64,000 nt of DNA from Sipunculus nudus (lineage: Eukaryota > Annelida > Sipuncula > Golfingiida > Sipunculidae), in contig CM049317.1 of assembly GCA_026874595.1 (NCBI GenBank), forward strand, positions 21,648,882-21,712,881, read 5' to 3'. This document shows positions 36,801 through 45,195 of the stretch, piece by piece (positions within the stretch are counted from its first letter, which is position 1; each line of letters begins with the position of its first letter). The notes under the pieces are model-generated. The model searched no databases, had not been told where the DNA came from, and saw only the letters and a program-made list of their open reading frames with translations. The position numbers and the translations under genes are program-made.

Positions 36801-37035
36801 TCCTGCACAGTTAAGCAGGTAGGTGGCACCACTGTTGTGCCTGCTTGACCAGATTGCCTGGCATGTATGTGACTGGACATGAGGCTCTCAGTTAGACAGA
36901 GTGAGCTTGTATTATTTTCTTTGCTAATGTCAGTTAAACATTAATTTCTAAAGAATTTCTTAACTATTCCAGCCCTCTGCATAAAAAAATGGATTTTTTT
37001 GTTTTGTATTTTTCAGGTATGAAGGCGATGATTAA
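5053..37035 (+). CDS. LZTFL1: LZTFL1 (BBS17) gene, ten certain coding exons, 304 aa
   Basis: Joined exons: 5053-5055, 12312-12439, 14232-14426, 14922-15057, 17789-17854, 19382-19468, 19943-20014, 26591-26695, 35174-35277 and 37017-37035. All introns start GT and end AG, and all phases match, giving 915 nt with the TAA. The product resembles vertebrate LZTFL1 throughout: GLNEHHQ and YMRFAR near the N terminus, LVEDTFTIDEV, ELINT, RQLF.QAEKW.LKLQ, DISELENRELLE, PLNEGG, then a charged heptad-rich C-terminal coiled coil ending in KN.QIKDLR.RL and YE.D at the stop. The family protein is cytosolic, binds the BBSome and restrains its ciliary entry, affecting Hedgehog (Smoothened) traffic. That role is family knowledge, not visible here. 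Length is close to the human ~299 aa. No frameshift or missing block is seen. Introns are 0.47-8.5 kb and hold most of the window's transposons. Confidence 0.95.
5835..5867 (+). CDS. LZTFL1: Possible LZTFL1 microexon (33 nt, phase 0)
   Basis: The 33 nt lie between a pyrimidine-rich acceptor (TTCTTTCAG) and a donor (GTATGG) and encode S-R-R-G-R-R-S-S-Q-E-E. Both ends are phase 0, so inclusion keeps the frame between the ATG exon and 12312 and would give a 315-aa protein with a basic, serine-rich N-terminal insert. I know of no family counterpart, so this may be an alternative exon or a chance pair of splice signals. RNA-seq junctions 5055-5835 and 5867-12312 would settle it. Confidence 0.3.
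6362..6510. repeat. TA/CA-rich microsatellite in intron 1
   Basis: A run of ATATACACATATATAC-type dinucleotide sequence, mainly 6460-6512. The reverse open frame through it (6367-6597) is a product of the low-complexity sequence. Confidence 0.7.
6536..6750. repeat. Minisatellite, about three ~73-bp units, intron 1
   Basis: Units share GGCTTGCCTGGCTTGGGTTT and AGGTACAAAACA(A/T)TTATTTAA, with GGTGAAAATGTGATGAAAGG in the later units. The last copy is partial and drifts into short GGTGAAAG(G/A)CAT repeats. It shows no link to the Helentron-like families. Confidence 0.7.
8269..10881 (+). mobile_element. Helentron-like element, family alpha (subtype shared with 55572-57881)
   Basis: The 5' end at 8269 carries AGCTCAGCTGACT, a 3-nt loop, AGTCATCTGAGCTATAG and a GTCCGTCC run. 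Two diverged internal units follow (from about 8390 and 9060) with TTAGATGTC(C/T)CCAA and CCTACCA.GCC. The proposed 3' end at 10850-10881 has CAGCTGAGCGTCGTGACCCA and CCCTTGT. The middle (9860-10640) is AT-rich and not matched elsewhere, so it may be one element or one that has gained sequence. Confidence 0.55.
11326..12016 (+). mobile_element. Helentron-like element, family beta, 691 bp, intron 1
   Basis: It starts GGGCCCCGCTTGACAAGCGG, where CCGCTTG and CAAGCGG form a hairpin. It has a GTCTGTCTGTCC run, then three units of ~150 bp sharing ATAACTCAACAACA and ATTCACAG.G.T.ATTG. It ends with CTAG at 12013-12016 followed by T. GCGGGGCCC at 11979-11987 is the exact inverse of the first nine bases and ends 29 bp before the 3' end. 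That asymmetrical inverted repeat plus a CTAG-T end fits Helentron/Helitron non-autonomous elements. Confidence 0.65.
12312..12439 (+). CDS. LZTFL1: LZTFL1 exon, residues 2-44 (N-terminal conserved block)
   Basis: Acceptor ACATGCAG at 12304-12311, donor GTATTA from 12440. It encodes GLNEHHQ, VVEYMRFAR and RLRAVDACFRELKDS and ends two bases into an AGA arginine codon completed at 14232. This is the most N-terminal conserved block of LZTFL1. The 84-codon open frame 12175-12429 overlaps it in another frame and is a shadow. Confidence 0.95.
12789..12840. repeat. (TA)n(TG)n microsatellite, intron 2
   Basis: A TATATA run passing into about 14 TG repeats, then TATATG. A simple repeat about 350 bp downstream of the residue 2-44 exon. 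Confidence 0.9.
13702..14080 (+). mobile_element. 5'-truncated alpha fragment followed by a 'GTATACCCACC' repeat fragment
   Basis: 13709-13735 reads AAAGTCATCTGAGCTATAG and GATGGGTCTTTGTC, the inner half of the alpha 5' hairpin. From about 13850 the sequence (GGTATACCCACC, TTACCAGGGTTTTCATGG, CAGTAGATTATC, TATGGGCAAAATC) matches fragments at 16060-16270 and 24535-24730 and more weakly at 17020-17330 and 26180-26500. This makes a dispersed repeat with at least five partial copies, all in LZTFL1 introns. Confidence 0.55.
14232..14426 (+). CDS. LZTFL1: LZTFL1 exon, residues 44-109
   Basis: Acceptor TTTTGTACAG ends at 14231, donor GTAAG starts at 14427. It encodes the best conserved part of the protein: LVEDTFTIDEVTDMLDGL, ELINTSHTNVLMLRQLF and the tryptophan-bearing AEKWHLKLQADISELEN. 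It ends two bases into an AGA codon completed at 14922. This segment alone identifies the gene as LZTFL1. Confidence 0.97.
14922..15057 (+). CDS. LZTFL1: LZTFL1 exon, residues 109-154
   Basis: Acceptor TTTTCATGCAG, donor GTTAGT. It begins with the rest of an arginine and ELLEAIKDFEEQEF, and ends with KLEPLNEGGGAALLHM in phase 0. PLNEGG is conserved in the family. The frame stays open for 67 more codons into intron 4 (stop at 15256), but that extension has no family likeness and is read as intron. Confidence 0.93.
15890..16280 (+). repeat. Dispersed repeat fragment in intron 4
   Basis: It carries AGAGCACAGACCTCTGCCAT at the left and, from 16070, the block GTATACCAACTGTCTGTCC, TTACCAGGGCTTTAATGG, ACAGATTATCTTGCCC and TATGGGCAATGTCC shared with 13850-14050 and 24535-24730. 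No coding capacity is visible. Confidence 0.5.
16307..16985 (+). mobile_element. Related copy of the TTACCGTAAATC element, left end missing
   Basis: 16307-16655 closely matches 21935-22262 (TACGTGCGTAT, GTTGACCAGCGATGTTTTCA, ATACAGTGACTT, TCAGTAGCAAACAAGAATA). The right part carries GTGCGGTTTTAA motifs and ends GATTTTACGGTAA at 16970-16981, the inverse of the terminal TTACCGTAAAATC. It appears to be a shortened relative of the intact-looking element at 20781-23022. Confidence 0.55.
17396..17566 (+). mobile_element. Possible pogo/Tigger-like short transposon, intron 4
   Basis: Repeated CAGGTGGTCTTATTAG-type stretches end in GACAGGTTCACTGTATA, whose inverse (TACAGTGAACCTGTC) resembles the CAGTGAAACC start of pogo-like terminal repeats. 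The left end is not well conserved. Similar pieces occur at 37395-37575 and 45014-45195. Confidence 0.35.
17789..17854 (+). CDS. LZTFL1: LZTFL1 exon, residues 155-176 (start of coiled coil)
   Basis: A 66-nt phase-0 exon between TTTTCTAG and GTAAAA, encoding EIERLKEENEKMKDRLRQVE and SQ. It matches the vertebrate EI.RLQEENEKLK.RL segment and shows the heptad pattern that starts the leucine-zipper coiled coil. Confidence 0.94.
17892..18237 (+). mobile_element. Short inverted-repeat element 'M', copy 1, intron 5
   Basis: About 345 bp bounded by AAGGCCAAAAAATTAAAAA..GGTTCTCAGGCAC at the left and the inverse GTGCCTGAGAACC...TTTTTGGCCTT at the right (terminal inverted repeats of ~35 bp). CGCCCGCGTCAATTTTAA marks the left interior. 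Four other copies or fragments occur here. No ORF, so non-autonomous. Confidence 0.75.
19382..19468 (+). CDS. LZTFL1: LZTFL1 exon, residues 177-205 (coiled coil)
   Basis: An 87-nt phase-0 exon between AATTTCCAG and GTAAGA. The peptide AIDSQRAQGRLRQDLDSREQ and the basic stretch that follows (ELRGYRGRK) are highly charged and helix-prone. This part diverges from vertebrates, and its place rests on splice sites, phase and order. Confidence 0.85.
19943..20014 (+). CDS. LZTFL1: LZTFL1 exon, residues 206-229 (coiled coil)
   Basis: A 72-nt phase-0 exon between TTCATTGTAG and the consensus donor GTAAGT. It encodes PDGSAEELEGLRQQMSDLK followed by TNLDK, a leucine-heptad segment. Only 474 bp of intron separate it from the previous exon. 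It is followed by 6.6 kb of repeat-filled intron 7. Confidence 0.87.
20781..23022. mobile_element. DNA transposon with TTACCGTAAATC terminal inverted repeats, 2.2 kb
   Basis: The left end TTACCGTAAATCTTGTTTTT at 20781 and the right end, the inverse of GGATTTACGGTAA at 23010-23022, make an inverted repeat of about 22 bp with one mismatch, followed on both sides by GGCCGC-rich sequence. No transposase frame is seen; the longest frames are about 100 codons and unrecognised. The interior 21935-22262 is shared with 16307-16655. No clear target-site duplication was found. Confidence 0.6.
23160..23610. promoter_or_regulatory. Cluster of CCAAT boxes in intron 7
   Basis: Six CCAAT or ATTGG pentamers lie within 450 bp: 23168 (CCAATCAG), 23223 (CCAATCA), 23469 (CCAATCGG), 23548 (CCAATGGG), and on the other strand near 23587 and 23597 (GATTGGC). 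Local GC content is higher than the surroundings. NF-Y binds such clusters at promoters. No following coding exon was identified. Confidence 0.3.
24535..24740 (+). repeat. Dispersed repeat fragment, intron 7
   Basis: GGTATACCCACAGTCCGTCTG, read in pieces, then TTACCAGTTCTCGGATAG and CAATAGATTATCTAACC match the fragments at 13850 and 16070. Diverged and without coding capacity. Confidence 0.5.
26591..26695 (+). CDS. LZTFL1: LZTFL1 exon, residues 230-264 (coiled coil)
   Basis: A 105-nt phase-0 exon between TTGTGTTCCAG and GTAGGA. It contains ESDLAGTKHELLRIREMLEM followed by AEK, aligned with vertebrate ENLATAKHDLLRVQEQL.MAEK. Intron 8 begins only 58 bp upstream of the first nested transposon. 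Confidence 0.95.
27760..28450 (+). repeat. Tandem units with AGGTCA clusters inside B
   Basis: About five units share TTCATCCCAAACCTTCCATC, CTTTCACATA.AGCTCACCTA and AGGTCAAAGGTCA(A/G)GGTCACA. At 27830-27856 four AGGTCA hexamers stand head to tail with spacers of 2, 1 and 0 nt. Similar but fewer hexamers recur near 27980, 28118 and 28245. Confidence 0.75.
29336..31056 (+). mobile_element. Helentron-like element, family C, complete, 1,721 bp
   Basis: It begins with a hairpin at 29336-29365 (GTATCCGCCAAAAC / GTTTTGCGGATAC) and ends CTAG at 31053-31056, followed by T, with a hairpin GTAGTCG-CTTGT-CGACTAC at 31027-31045. GGCGGATAC at 31016-31024 is the inverse of the first nine bases. The core is an array of ~280 bp with GGTGGCGCCACC twice per unit, spaced about 149 and 130 bp. 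The inverted paralogue at 61838-61870 lacks it, showing the empty site. Confidence 0.8.
31551..32988. repeat. 1,438-bp tandem duplication, copy 1
   Basis: 31551-32988 and 32989-34426 read the same at every point compared, including two identical open frames at offset 1438 (31879/33317 and 32686/34124). The segment starts inside B, spans its 3' end, the remaining A array and A's 3' end, and finishes within M. Breakpoints are abrupt, with no target duplication. Confidence 0.9.
32989..34427. repeat. 1,438-bp tandem duplication, copy 2
   Basis: Second copy of 31551-32988. It returns to the single-copy M sequence at 34428 (TGGGGGGTTAAAATTGAC). It is either very recent or an assembly artefact. No divergence was seen at the positions I checked along its length. 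Confidence 0.9.
35174..35277 (+). CDS. LZTFL1: LZTFL1 exon, residues 265-299 (end of coiled coil)
   Basis: Acceptor CTCTTTATTTAG, donor GTAAGA. It encodes ELEKKVSQTAPFKNLKQML and then QKKNEQIKDLRRRLD, matching the conserved C-terminal ELEKK.QQT...N.K..L.KKN.QIKDLR.RL, and ends two bases into AGG (Arg), completed in the last exon. Confidence 0.96.
35278..37016. other. Intron 9, no feature recognised
   Basis: AT-rich intron with a CA run near 35910, a G-rich run at 36025-36045 and a TG run near 36366. No repeat family member seen elsewhere in the window was recognised. Confidence 0.4.
37017..37035 (+). CDS. LZTFL1: LZTFL1 terminal coding exon, residues 299-304 and stop
   Basis: Acceptor TATTTTTCAG ends at 37016. 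The exon completes the arginine and reads Y-E-G-D-D then TAA at 37033-37035. The acidic YE.(D/E)D end is the same as in vertebrate LZTFL1. Confidence 0.92.
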
Positions 37036-37137
37036 AGTACTGGCTTGTTCTTGCCCACTCAGAACATTGACCAAATACTGACCTGTTAAATGCACTGGCA
37101 GGGGTATCACCCTCAGGCAGACAGAAAGCTACTCTGT

Positions 37138-37143
37138 AATAAA
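37138..37143 (+). terminator. Candidate poly(A) signal of LZTFL1
   Basis: AATAAA lies about 100 bp after the stop and is followed at 37150-37200 by a T/GT-rich stretch (GTTTGTTGTTCT, GTTACTGTTTCTTGTGTG), the usual layout of a cleavage site. Further AATAAA or ATTAAA motifs occur downstream (for example near 39010 and 39930), so longer 3' UTR forms are possible. Confidence 0.5.
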
Positions 37144-37394
37144 TCATTGACTGTTTGTTGTTCTATGAGGTCATGTCCATTTGTTACTGTTTCTTGTGTG
37201 ATTCATAAGGAGACAAAACCTTGCATATTATATGTGTCACATTCTCACTGTAAATCTCATACATGCACACACTCATACACATATGCTGTGTGTGATTGAA
37301 CCCTGTGTTAATTATGTTACTTTGTCTCTGTTGATATTACACCTTGTGGTAACTGTCCTTTTTGTACATTTCCAGTAAGCATTGTATATGTATA

Positions 37395-37575
37395 TAGAAA
37401 AAACTCGCATAATGACCACCTCATTAAACGGCCACCACAAAATAACAACCACTTGTTCAAGGTCCAGATTTCTTTTTGCTCTTTATATTAAACCTTGCTT
37501 ACATGACCATCTTGAAATTGCGATAACTATATTGAGGTACCCTTGGTGGTCATTATTTTTGAGATTTTACTGTAT
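37395..37575 (+). mobile_element. Possible pogo/Tigger-like short transposon after LZTFL1
   Basis: It contains paired complementary stretches (ATAATGACCACCTCATTAAA at the left, GGTGGTCATTATTTTTGAG at the right) and finishes TTTTACTGTATAT. This arrangement of inverted 'GACCACC' motifs is typical of pogo-like miniature elements. A transposase is absent. Confidence 0.4.
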
Positions 37576-40500
37576 ATGGTGTGATTCTTATATTAAGCTA
37601 TTTGTGACTTTTTTCACTTTATCATTTAATTATATGTTCACACACACACACACACAAAATGTATGAATTAAATATAATATCAATGTTGTTACTTCTATTT
37701 ATTACATATCATACTTACTTGCACACACCCTACACATGAAACTGTGCTTAAACATGATATATATTGTAATCATAATTAAACTTGATAATATTTTTTTGTC
37801 ATGCATGTGTGTGATCCTCCGTGTTTTCATCATGCACCTTACAATTAATTAAAAATAAGATTGTAAGCATTATTGTCTATCACACAAATAATGTCTGTCT
37901 TGCATATTAGGTGTTGTAGGACTTAAAGGGCTGGTGGTCTCTCTCAGTAATTATTCATTTTATCAAATTAATTAAATCTTATCAATACATGTTATTGTAT
38001 TTGAATGCCTTTCATGAGTTTGGCTCTTTTATTTAAGATATATTGGAGTAAGACATTAAAAAGGAATACCACAGGGACAATACATATTACATGTATATGC
38101 AGATGCCATATCTAAATATGTATCCTTGTACATGTGGACACAAAGCTTGGTGAAAAGTATGGTAGTCAGAGATCACATAATTAGTGATGGGTTGATTATT
38201 GATTATAATCCGATTAGTAGGGTTGATGCAAACGATCTCATGATGGATCTTGCAGTGCCATGATCGATTGCAAATTCATGCACAAACTTAGACTTTGTGA
38301 TGAGGACATGTGTGCTTTTATATACATTATGCAAGTAAACTAGAGAAAAGTCTGTGTTTATGCAAAATAATTCTTAACTTACTACATAGACATGTAAGCC
38401 ATAGAATTATGACATTATCAAGAATCCTTTAAATAATATCATGGAGGTCCTGATGACCTAAACAATTGATGGATTGTTCCTTCTCTGGGTGTAACACTCG
38501 CGCATAAAAAAATCATTAAAATGTATTCACAACACTTTTAGTAGGGTTGCTAACAGTCAAACAACCAACTAACCAACCAAGGAAATATACAAGGATGTGT
38601 TGCAGTCATATGAGTGAAGCAAAATTAATTAAACAGACATTAAGATGCTGCTTAGAGAAAGATGGTCAGATTAATTTACCATGTAAACCACATTTGGGCA
38701 GTGAAAAATCCTGCATTTTTCATATATTTTTGGCTGCAAATTCCTACCCTTATCAGTCCTCAGGTCCTATAAAATTCCTATATTTCTTCAGGAGCCTGAT
38801 GTGAGCTCTGCCACCCATCTGTACCTATGTGATCACAACTGAATATTGCTAAGCTTAAGGTTAAAATAATATCATTGAAATGGGTTCTAGTTGTATAGCC
38901 GCAGATATTGTCTAGACTGATGTGATTTGTGTTGTTATCCATAAAATGTGCTGATGTTGTCTCGTTGAGTGTCACATGTGCCTTTAAATAGCACTAGATA
39001 CATCACAGGAATAAAGTTTGCAATGTGGAAGGATTGTTTCATAAATAAAGGTACTCCTGACTTTTCAATTTTTTTCTTTATGACTTGGTTAAAAATAACA
39101 CTGTTCAGTAGATGATCAAAATTGTTTCCTGATCAAATTATAAAATTTACTTTTTGCAAATTGAAGTATTACATACTCAGTAAAATATTAAATATATTGT
39201 ATTTCCCGGTTATTTTATGTGTTAATGTATTTAATGTGTCATTATTATTTAATTATGCCATTTACAGGGATCTGTGTAAGTACTACTGGGGACTTTCCTC
39301 TCATCAGACATGCCCTTTCATGAACTGTCTTTTGATGCAAAATTATTCTTCACACAACATGTTTTAATTAAACACAGCATGCATCATTCTGGCACAACAT
39401 TTGCACATATACTTGTATGGGTAAAATGTCCATTTGGGCAAAAATGTATATTATACATATATTAATTGTATGGTGACGTAGGACAAAATTAAATAATTAT
39501 TGTTTTTTTTTGTGAGGACTGTCTCAGAGAGTACTCCATCTTTTTCAACAAACGTATGAAATGGATGTAAATTCAATTTCATTGGAGCATACATAGAATA
39601 ATAATATAGTTCTAGACAAACATGTATTAAGGTGACACAGATTGTGCAGTAGTAGTTTATTTGAAAGCATAGGGAAAGTGTGAGAGAAAAAAGGAAATAT
39701 GTCAGCTGGTGAGTACAGAGGACTAGCCACTGTCTAGTATATTGTACATGTATTTAAAAGTCACTTCTCATAGTGAACTTGGGAAGGTTTCATTACATAT
39801 AGGGAACCACATGATCCTATTATATCCACAATGGACTTTAAAACTTATTTTTTTATTTATTTTTAAAGATTAATGCATTCATAAACTTATGGTTGTTTGT
39901 AAGTAAGTATCTCTTTGTATGTGATATCTCCAATAAATGGTTGGTTCAATTAATTGTTATGATGGTATGGTCATGAGGCCAGGTATGTTTAAATATTTGA
40001 CCAGGTTATTTTTCACCACTACTGATGGCCTTTCTGGATCCCCTGAATATTGCTTCACAAGCTCATGTTAACCTGATAAAGAGAGTCTATGAAATGAAGT
40101 GAATGATGATATGGTCACTGTAAGTTCAGCGTGTTTAGATGATAGGTGTGTTCTCAACAGGATCCACATCCCGGTACTGGTAGGCTGCTTGCGCTAATTT
40201 TCCCCCTTTTGATTTCCTGTTTCCCCTTCCTGGGCACTTGAATGTTCAGCCTTGGCAGAGACAACATCTTTATTATGTGTTCCTCAAGTTATTACTTTTG
40301 ATGATCTCAGGTGACCTTTATAAAATGTATTTTTTTGGACCAGTCATATATTTGTTATAGGTGCGGGGGACCAGTTATAGCAGTATATATGTTAGTGAAT
40401 ATTGAATCAACTAGTGATCTAAGTATGCTGGAATTTGATCACCTGGTATTCTTTCGGTGTGAAACCTGGGGACCAAATGTTAATCTTTAATTGATAAATT

Positions 40501-42958
40501 TGTACCCCCTTGTGTATTGTGTATCCTTGGATATAGGGACCAGTCTGTGACCTTTGTACATCAAATGCCGGGTTTAGCTTGTTATTTGTGGATGCTAAAT
40601 CCATTGACCATCTTGTAATATGTCCACATATACCCTAGATGTGGACAGCTTCATGCAATCGTTGGAGTACATATGTAGTATTGTATCACGTTTAGGGGAC
40701 CAGCTGTAAATTAATGTTCATGACAAGAAGTTATTATGAAAAGGAGTCCATACCCCCACCCGAACTTTATTGTCCTATCCTATTTTCCTGGCTGTGATCG
40801 GTTACTGTACTCCTCATTCCATTAAGACTTCTTGATATAGAATAAGATGTACATTTTATATATTCACTGTATACAGGGACCAACTTGTAAGATTAAACCA
40901 TTGTATTATCCCTATCTGGTAATTCATACTGCCCTTTGAAGTCCTAAAAAGTTTACTCCTCAATCATGTTTTTATTGTCTATGAAAATTGTATTGTTGAA
41001 AAAATTGCAAAATGGGTTACTGACTTGTTATATAATTTTATTCAAACTATGCCATATAATATGAAGTACATTGGTTTATTTTTATTTTAGGTTATTTTAA
41101 TGCTTCTGTGATGCATATACCAGTAGATAACTAACTTGTTTGTAATTCTGTTGACACGGTACCTCATACTTACACAAAAGGAGACGCTTTTTTCCACACA
41201 TACCTCTCATCTTGAGCATCAATTTACCAGGAATTCGAAAACTTTTTAGGATGTGTTCAGGTTGTTTAGATCCCCTACCCTTTCTCTTTCTGCCCCTGAT
41301 ATAAAACCATAAATAAAGCATGTGTTCAGCTCTGTGATAGGAAGGTAACAACATACAAGAAATCCCACTTTACTTTGAAGATTTGGGCGTGGTAGAAAAA
41401 GCGTTCTTCCACTCTAACCTTTGCTGGTACATGTTCCCTTTCCACAAAACTCCCACCTCAGATAGATTTCACCTGAACACTATCCTCTCAGTATTTTCTC
41501 ATCATATCCCGTGCCCTTTCAGAACCTTTCTTTTATTTCTCCAAGTTTCTTAAATACCACTCCTGGAGGCTGCCATTTTGAGTACACCCAAGAATCTGGG
41601 TTATTGTATGCCACTAGTAGTTATGATAAGTTTTCATTTGCTCTTGTAATATACCACAGTAACTGTATCTGTGCTTAGTCCAGAACATAGCAGTATCTCG
41701 GTACCATCAGTGTTAAAGATAAGAAGGTGATAGGGATTTTTAAGCAGTTACTGAAGTAGCAGTTCATCGTGATATCTAGGATTAGAAAAATTGTGGACTG
41801 AAGTTGCATGTATTTTCTTGGGTACTGCTGAATATATAAAGCCTATGGTGTTTTGTTTTCTTTCATAGTTTTAAGTGAGATATTAATGTTGTTAATTTAT
41901 GTACATAAATGCACATACTTTTCACAAGTTTCATTTAGTTGCTACTTGTTAGCCTTATTTGTTAATCATGTTTCATTACAGCAACTCGTGTGCACATGAG
42001 AAAATATCTGTATGAATATTCAGTGATACAAGTTAACACTTTGTATATGATTAAAACGCATGGGTCTGTCAGTGTAAATATTCATTGTATGAACTGAGGT
42101 AACCCCTGGGAAAATCCGATATATAACTTTTTTCTTGGGGGCTACTAGATTAGCCTTAAGCATGTGTGCATATAAATTGGATATAGGAAAAACTTAGGAA
42201 AAATTGTACAAATTTATAGGAACAGTGCATAATAGGTCAGTACCTAAGGAACATTAGGTTTACATAACAAGAAAGGTGCTGTCAGCACAAATATCACCAT
42301 CCACAGAGCAGTTTTGGTCTTGTCACATAGTTGCCATTTGTGTTATAAGTGTGCCTGGCAGATAATAGACTTTGGCTGTCCCAAGGTAACAGATTCAGAC
42401 AGGCGTCTCCTACTTTACCATATACATCTTCATTTAGAATGGCAAATTAAGTTGTCTGTTAAGGATCTGAGGGAATGATACAGGGTAATTTTTTCCTCTC
42501 TTCTCTTTTGGTTCCTTTGTCTATACTTGTGCTAGTAGATAATAACGACCATGTACAATGTATTTGAAAATTATTGTAACTTGGTTTATAATGCAGAAAT
42601 TTTTTAATAGAAATTATTTAGATGTTAATACAGAGTGGAAATGAAGCATTTCATTTCAAATGCTTTTCCCGGAGTCAGTCTTGCATAATGTTAGGTACAT
42701 TTAAGGTTACTGATAGTTTTGTTGGTTTTGAAATAGTATAATTTAACTTTAAGTTTGTCTGCCATTATGACAGTTGGAATTATAACTGAAAAATTATTTT
42801 TTTATTTGATAGTAAAGTATGATAATTAGAATAATGGAAACTATCATGAGTATAGACATTCCAGGCCGTTTGTAAGGCTTTTTGCTTTTATATCATGAAA
42901 AATAAAAAAAAGTTCCATAACTTAAGCCAGGAACTTCTGCACCGATACTAATGGAATT
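37576..42958. other. Downstream flank, no gene recognised
   Basis: About 5 kb of AT-rich DNA with short non-conserved open frames on both strands. It could include alternative 3' UTR of LZTFL1. A GGGACCA motif recurs six times between 40337 and 40881. Nothing else was recognised. Confidence 0.4.
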
Positions 42959-43270
42959 AGGCCAAAAAAAATTAAAGGTATGGTTCTCAGGCACCGCCCG
43001 CGTCAATTTTAACCCCCCGCATCAAACATTTTTATTGTGATTTTGTCATTCAAAATGGTAAAATAATACAATTTCGATACGATAACCTTTGTTATGTAGC
43101 GCTTTTGCCTGTTTAGCAAGAAGAAACCTGTCATTTACATGCTTTTCCCTGATCATATGACATTTTATCGAAACATACAAAAAAAGGTAAAAAATAAAAT
43201 ACCGCCCGCCCGCATTGATTTCTGAAAAAAAGTGCCTGAGAACCATACCCTTTTATTTTTTTGGCCTTAG
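42959..43270 (+). mobile_element. Element 'M', copy 3, complete
   Basis: 312 bp from GGCCAAAAAAAATTAAAGG to TTTTATTTTTTTGGCCTTA, with inner left GGTTCTCAGGCACCGCCCGC and inner right AGTGCCTGAGAACCATACCC. It is the cleanest copy in the window and serves as reference for the others. Confidence 0.8.
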
Positions 43271-43328
43271 TCGTATAATTTGCCACCAGATGGTATTACC
43301 TGTCCTAGGGGTGTAAGCGAGAGTTAGT

Positions 43329-43869
43329 CTAGACTGGTAACCTGCTCTATTATGGCACCGCTGCTCTAGGCCAATCATAGAGACGGGCGTACAACGCCAT
43401 TTTATGTACTCCCGGCAGACTGGTTCCAACTCCAGTACGTATTATATATGATAAAAAATAAGCATTTCGTTTGCTCAGAGAAGTTACAAAAAGTTTGCTG
43501 TACATTACATGTGACATTAATTATTAGATTAATATATATTAATAATAAATCATTGTTACGCACAGTGGGATATCAAAGATTCAGTGTGTCGTATTATCTA
43601 TGCATCCATCATTCAATTTTTGTGCAACAACTCATTCTTCAATATTTGAAAACTAGAAATAACCAATGAAAGTTATTTTATAAGAAATCTTCACGGATAA
43701 TCAACCAGGATCGCGTAAACATCCATGACAACCGGTATGAGCGTGCATACTGGAGTTGGAACCAGTCTACAGATAGGTCAGGAGTTGCAACTGGGAGTAC
43801 TTAAGATGGCGTTGTACGCATGTCTCTATGCTTGGCTGAGGGCCATAATAGAGCATGGTACCAGTCTAG
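43329..43869. mobile_element. 541-bp inverted-repeat transposon with 7-bp target duplication
   Basis: Ends CTAGACTGGTA (43329) and TACCAGTCTAG (to 43869) are flanked by the direct repeat AGTTAGT at 43322-43328 and 43870-43876. The inverted similarity runs about 120 bp inwards (GCTCTATTATGGC, CGTACAACGCCAT, CTGGTTCCAACTCCAGTA) with one indel. The interior is AT-rich without a transposase, so it is non-autonomous. Superfamily not assigned. Confidence 0.85.
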
Positions 43870-44404
43870 AGTTAGTCTTGATGACTTTACTAACTGGGCA
43901 AGTCTATCTTGTTTGGTACGAATTGGTTTATCTTGCTGATATTAAAACACTCGATCAGTTCTGAGCTCATGAAATCAACAATGTTCATTCAGTGTGATGC
44001 ATCAATAACATTAAAAGTGTACTATTATAGGAAGTTGTTTCTTTGTATGTATCAATGTAAACTCCATCCACCCATGTTAAATTTTCGTTCCGTCCAGCTT
44101 GTAATAAACTGTTTTGACCCATGACTCTTCCTTTTCCTTGTGGTTGTATAAGCACACTTGTGAATGAGATTTTATTTCTGAATCCCATTGGCCAAAGAGC
44201 TCAGCTGAAATAGTCATGGAAATTTTTTTTTAAAGCCTAGCATATTTGAAAGAGAGGCTACGGTCTTTTGGTATTATAGTATTTTGAATTAAAGTACAAG
44301 CATTGCTGCTTATACTTTTTTTACTGCCATATGTATTATTTTCGTTCTCATGTACTTATGGCGTTATGTACCTAAGAGGACTACATGAATACAAGTCTTT
44401 TGTT

Positions 44405-44645
44405 AGGGCTTGGAAGGGTCACCGTGCACCCCCTCTCGGATTTTATGACATGGGTATTTTAAGTTCCCTAGATTTGCCCAATTAATGAATTTAGATGTAA
44501 AGATTGATTATTTTGGGATACACTAGTCTTTCAGACAAGTTAAAGACAACCGCGTCATTACGCACGGCAATCACGAAAACTCGGCCTTGATTAAGTTCAG
44601 GGATATTTAGATGCTTATATGTCGCTTGATATTTGACATATTCAC
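44405..44645 (+). repeat. Dispersed repeat shared with 51903-52145
   Basis: Both carry AAGGGTCACCGTGCACCCCC, ATTTTATGACAT.GGTAT, GATTATTTTGGGATACA and TAATATTTGACATAT-like blocks in the same order over about 240 bp. Coding potential is not evident. Confidence 0.7.
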
Positions 44646-45013
44646 TTGAAATAGAGAGTAAAAATAATCATAATTGTATTATGTTTCAGTGGATTGAGCA
44701 ATTGACTACGATACAAATAAAATATCCTGAACAAATGTTGAATTTCACAGCTTTTTTTATTATTAAAACCATAACCAATTGTTATTTTTACGAGATAGTG
44801 TGGACATTTCTGAAGTTCCAGTTTATAAATACATTAGGTCTTGACGATCCCGGAAAACCTTTTGATAAAAATATGAGTATTTGACCATATACACATGCGA
44901 TGAATGACCCGATGTTAAGCCTGTTTTATAGTACCCTTTTTTAAATAACGAGTATGAGATGTTCTGTGCTCCTCTGTCCATGTACTTGATTTTCACCGTA
45001 ACAGTTCTCTAAT

Positions 45014-45195
45014 ACAGTGAAACCTTGAAAAAAAACGACTGCTTACGGGACCTTAAAGAAGTGGTCGCATTTTCGAGGTGGTCCACTAAGTGAGGTGGGA
45101 TATAAAGCGCAATTAGGAACTGGGACCGAGAAAAAGTGGTCGTTATTTTAATATGGTCGCTAAACCGAGGAGGTCGTTAAGCGAGGGTGTACTGT
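45014..45195 (+). mobile_element. pogo/Tigger-like miniature transposon
   Basis: It starts CAGTGAAACCTTGAAAAAAA and ends CGTTAAGCGAGGGTGTACTG, whose inverse CAGTACACCCTCGCTTAACG is the usual form of pogo-like ends. Between them are repeated GTGGTCGC and GGTCGTTA motifs in both senses. At 180 bp it has no coding room. Confidence 0.55.
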
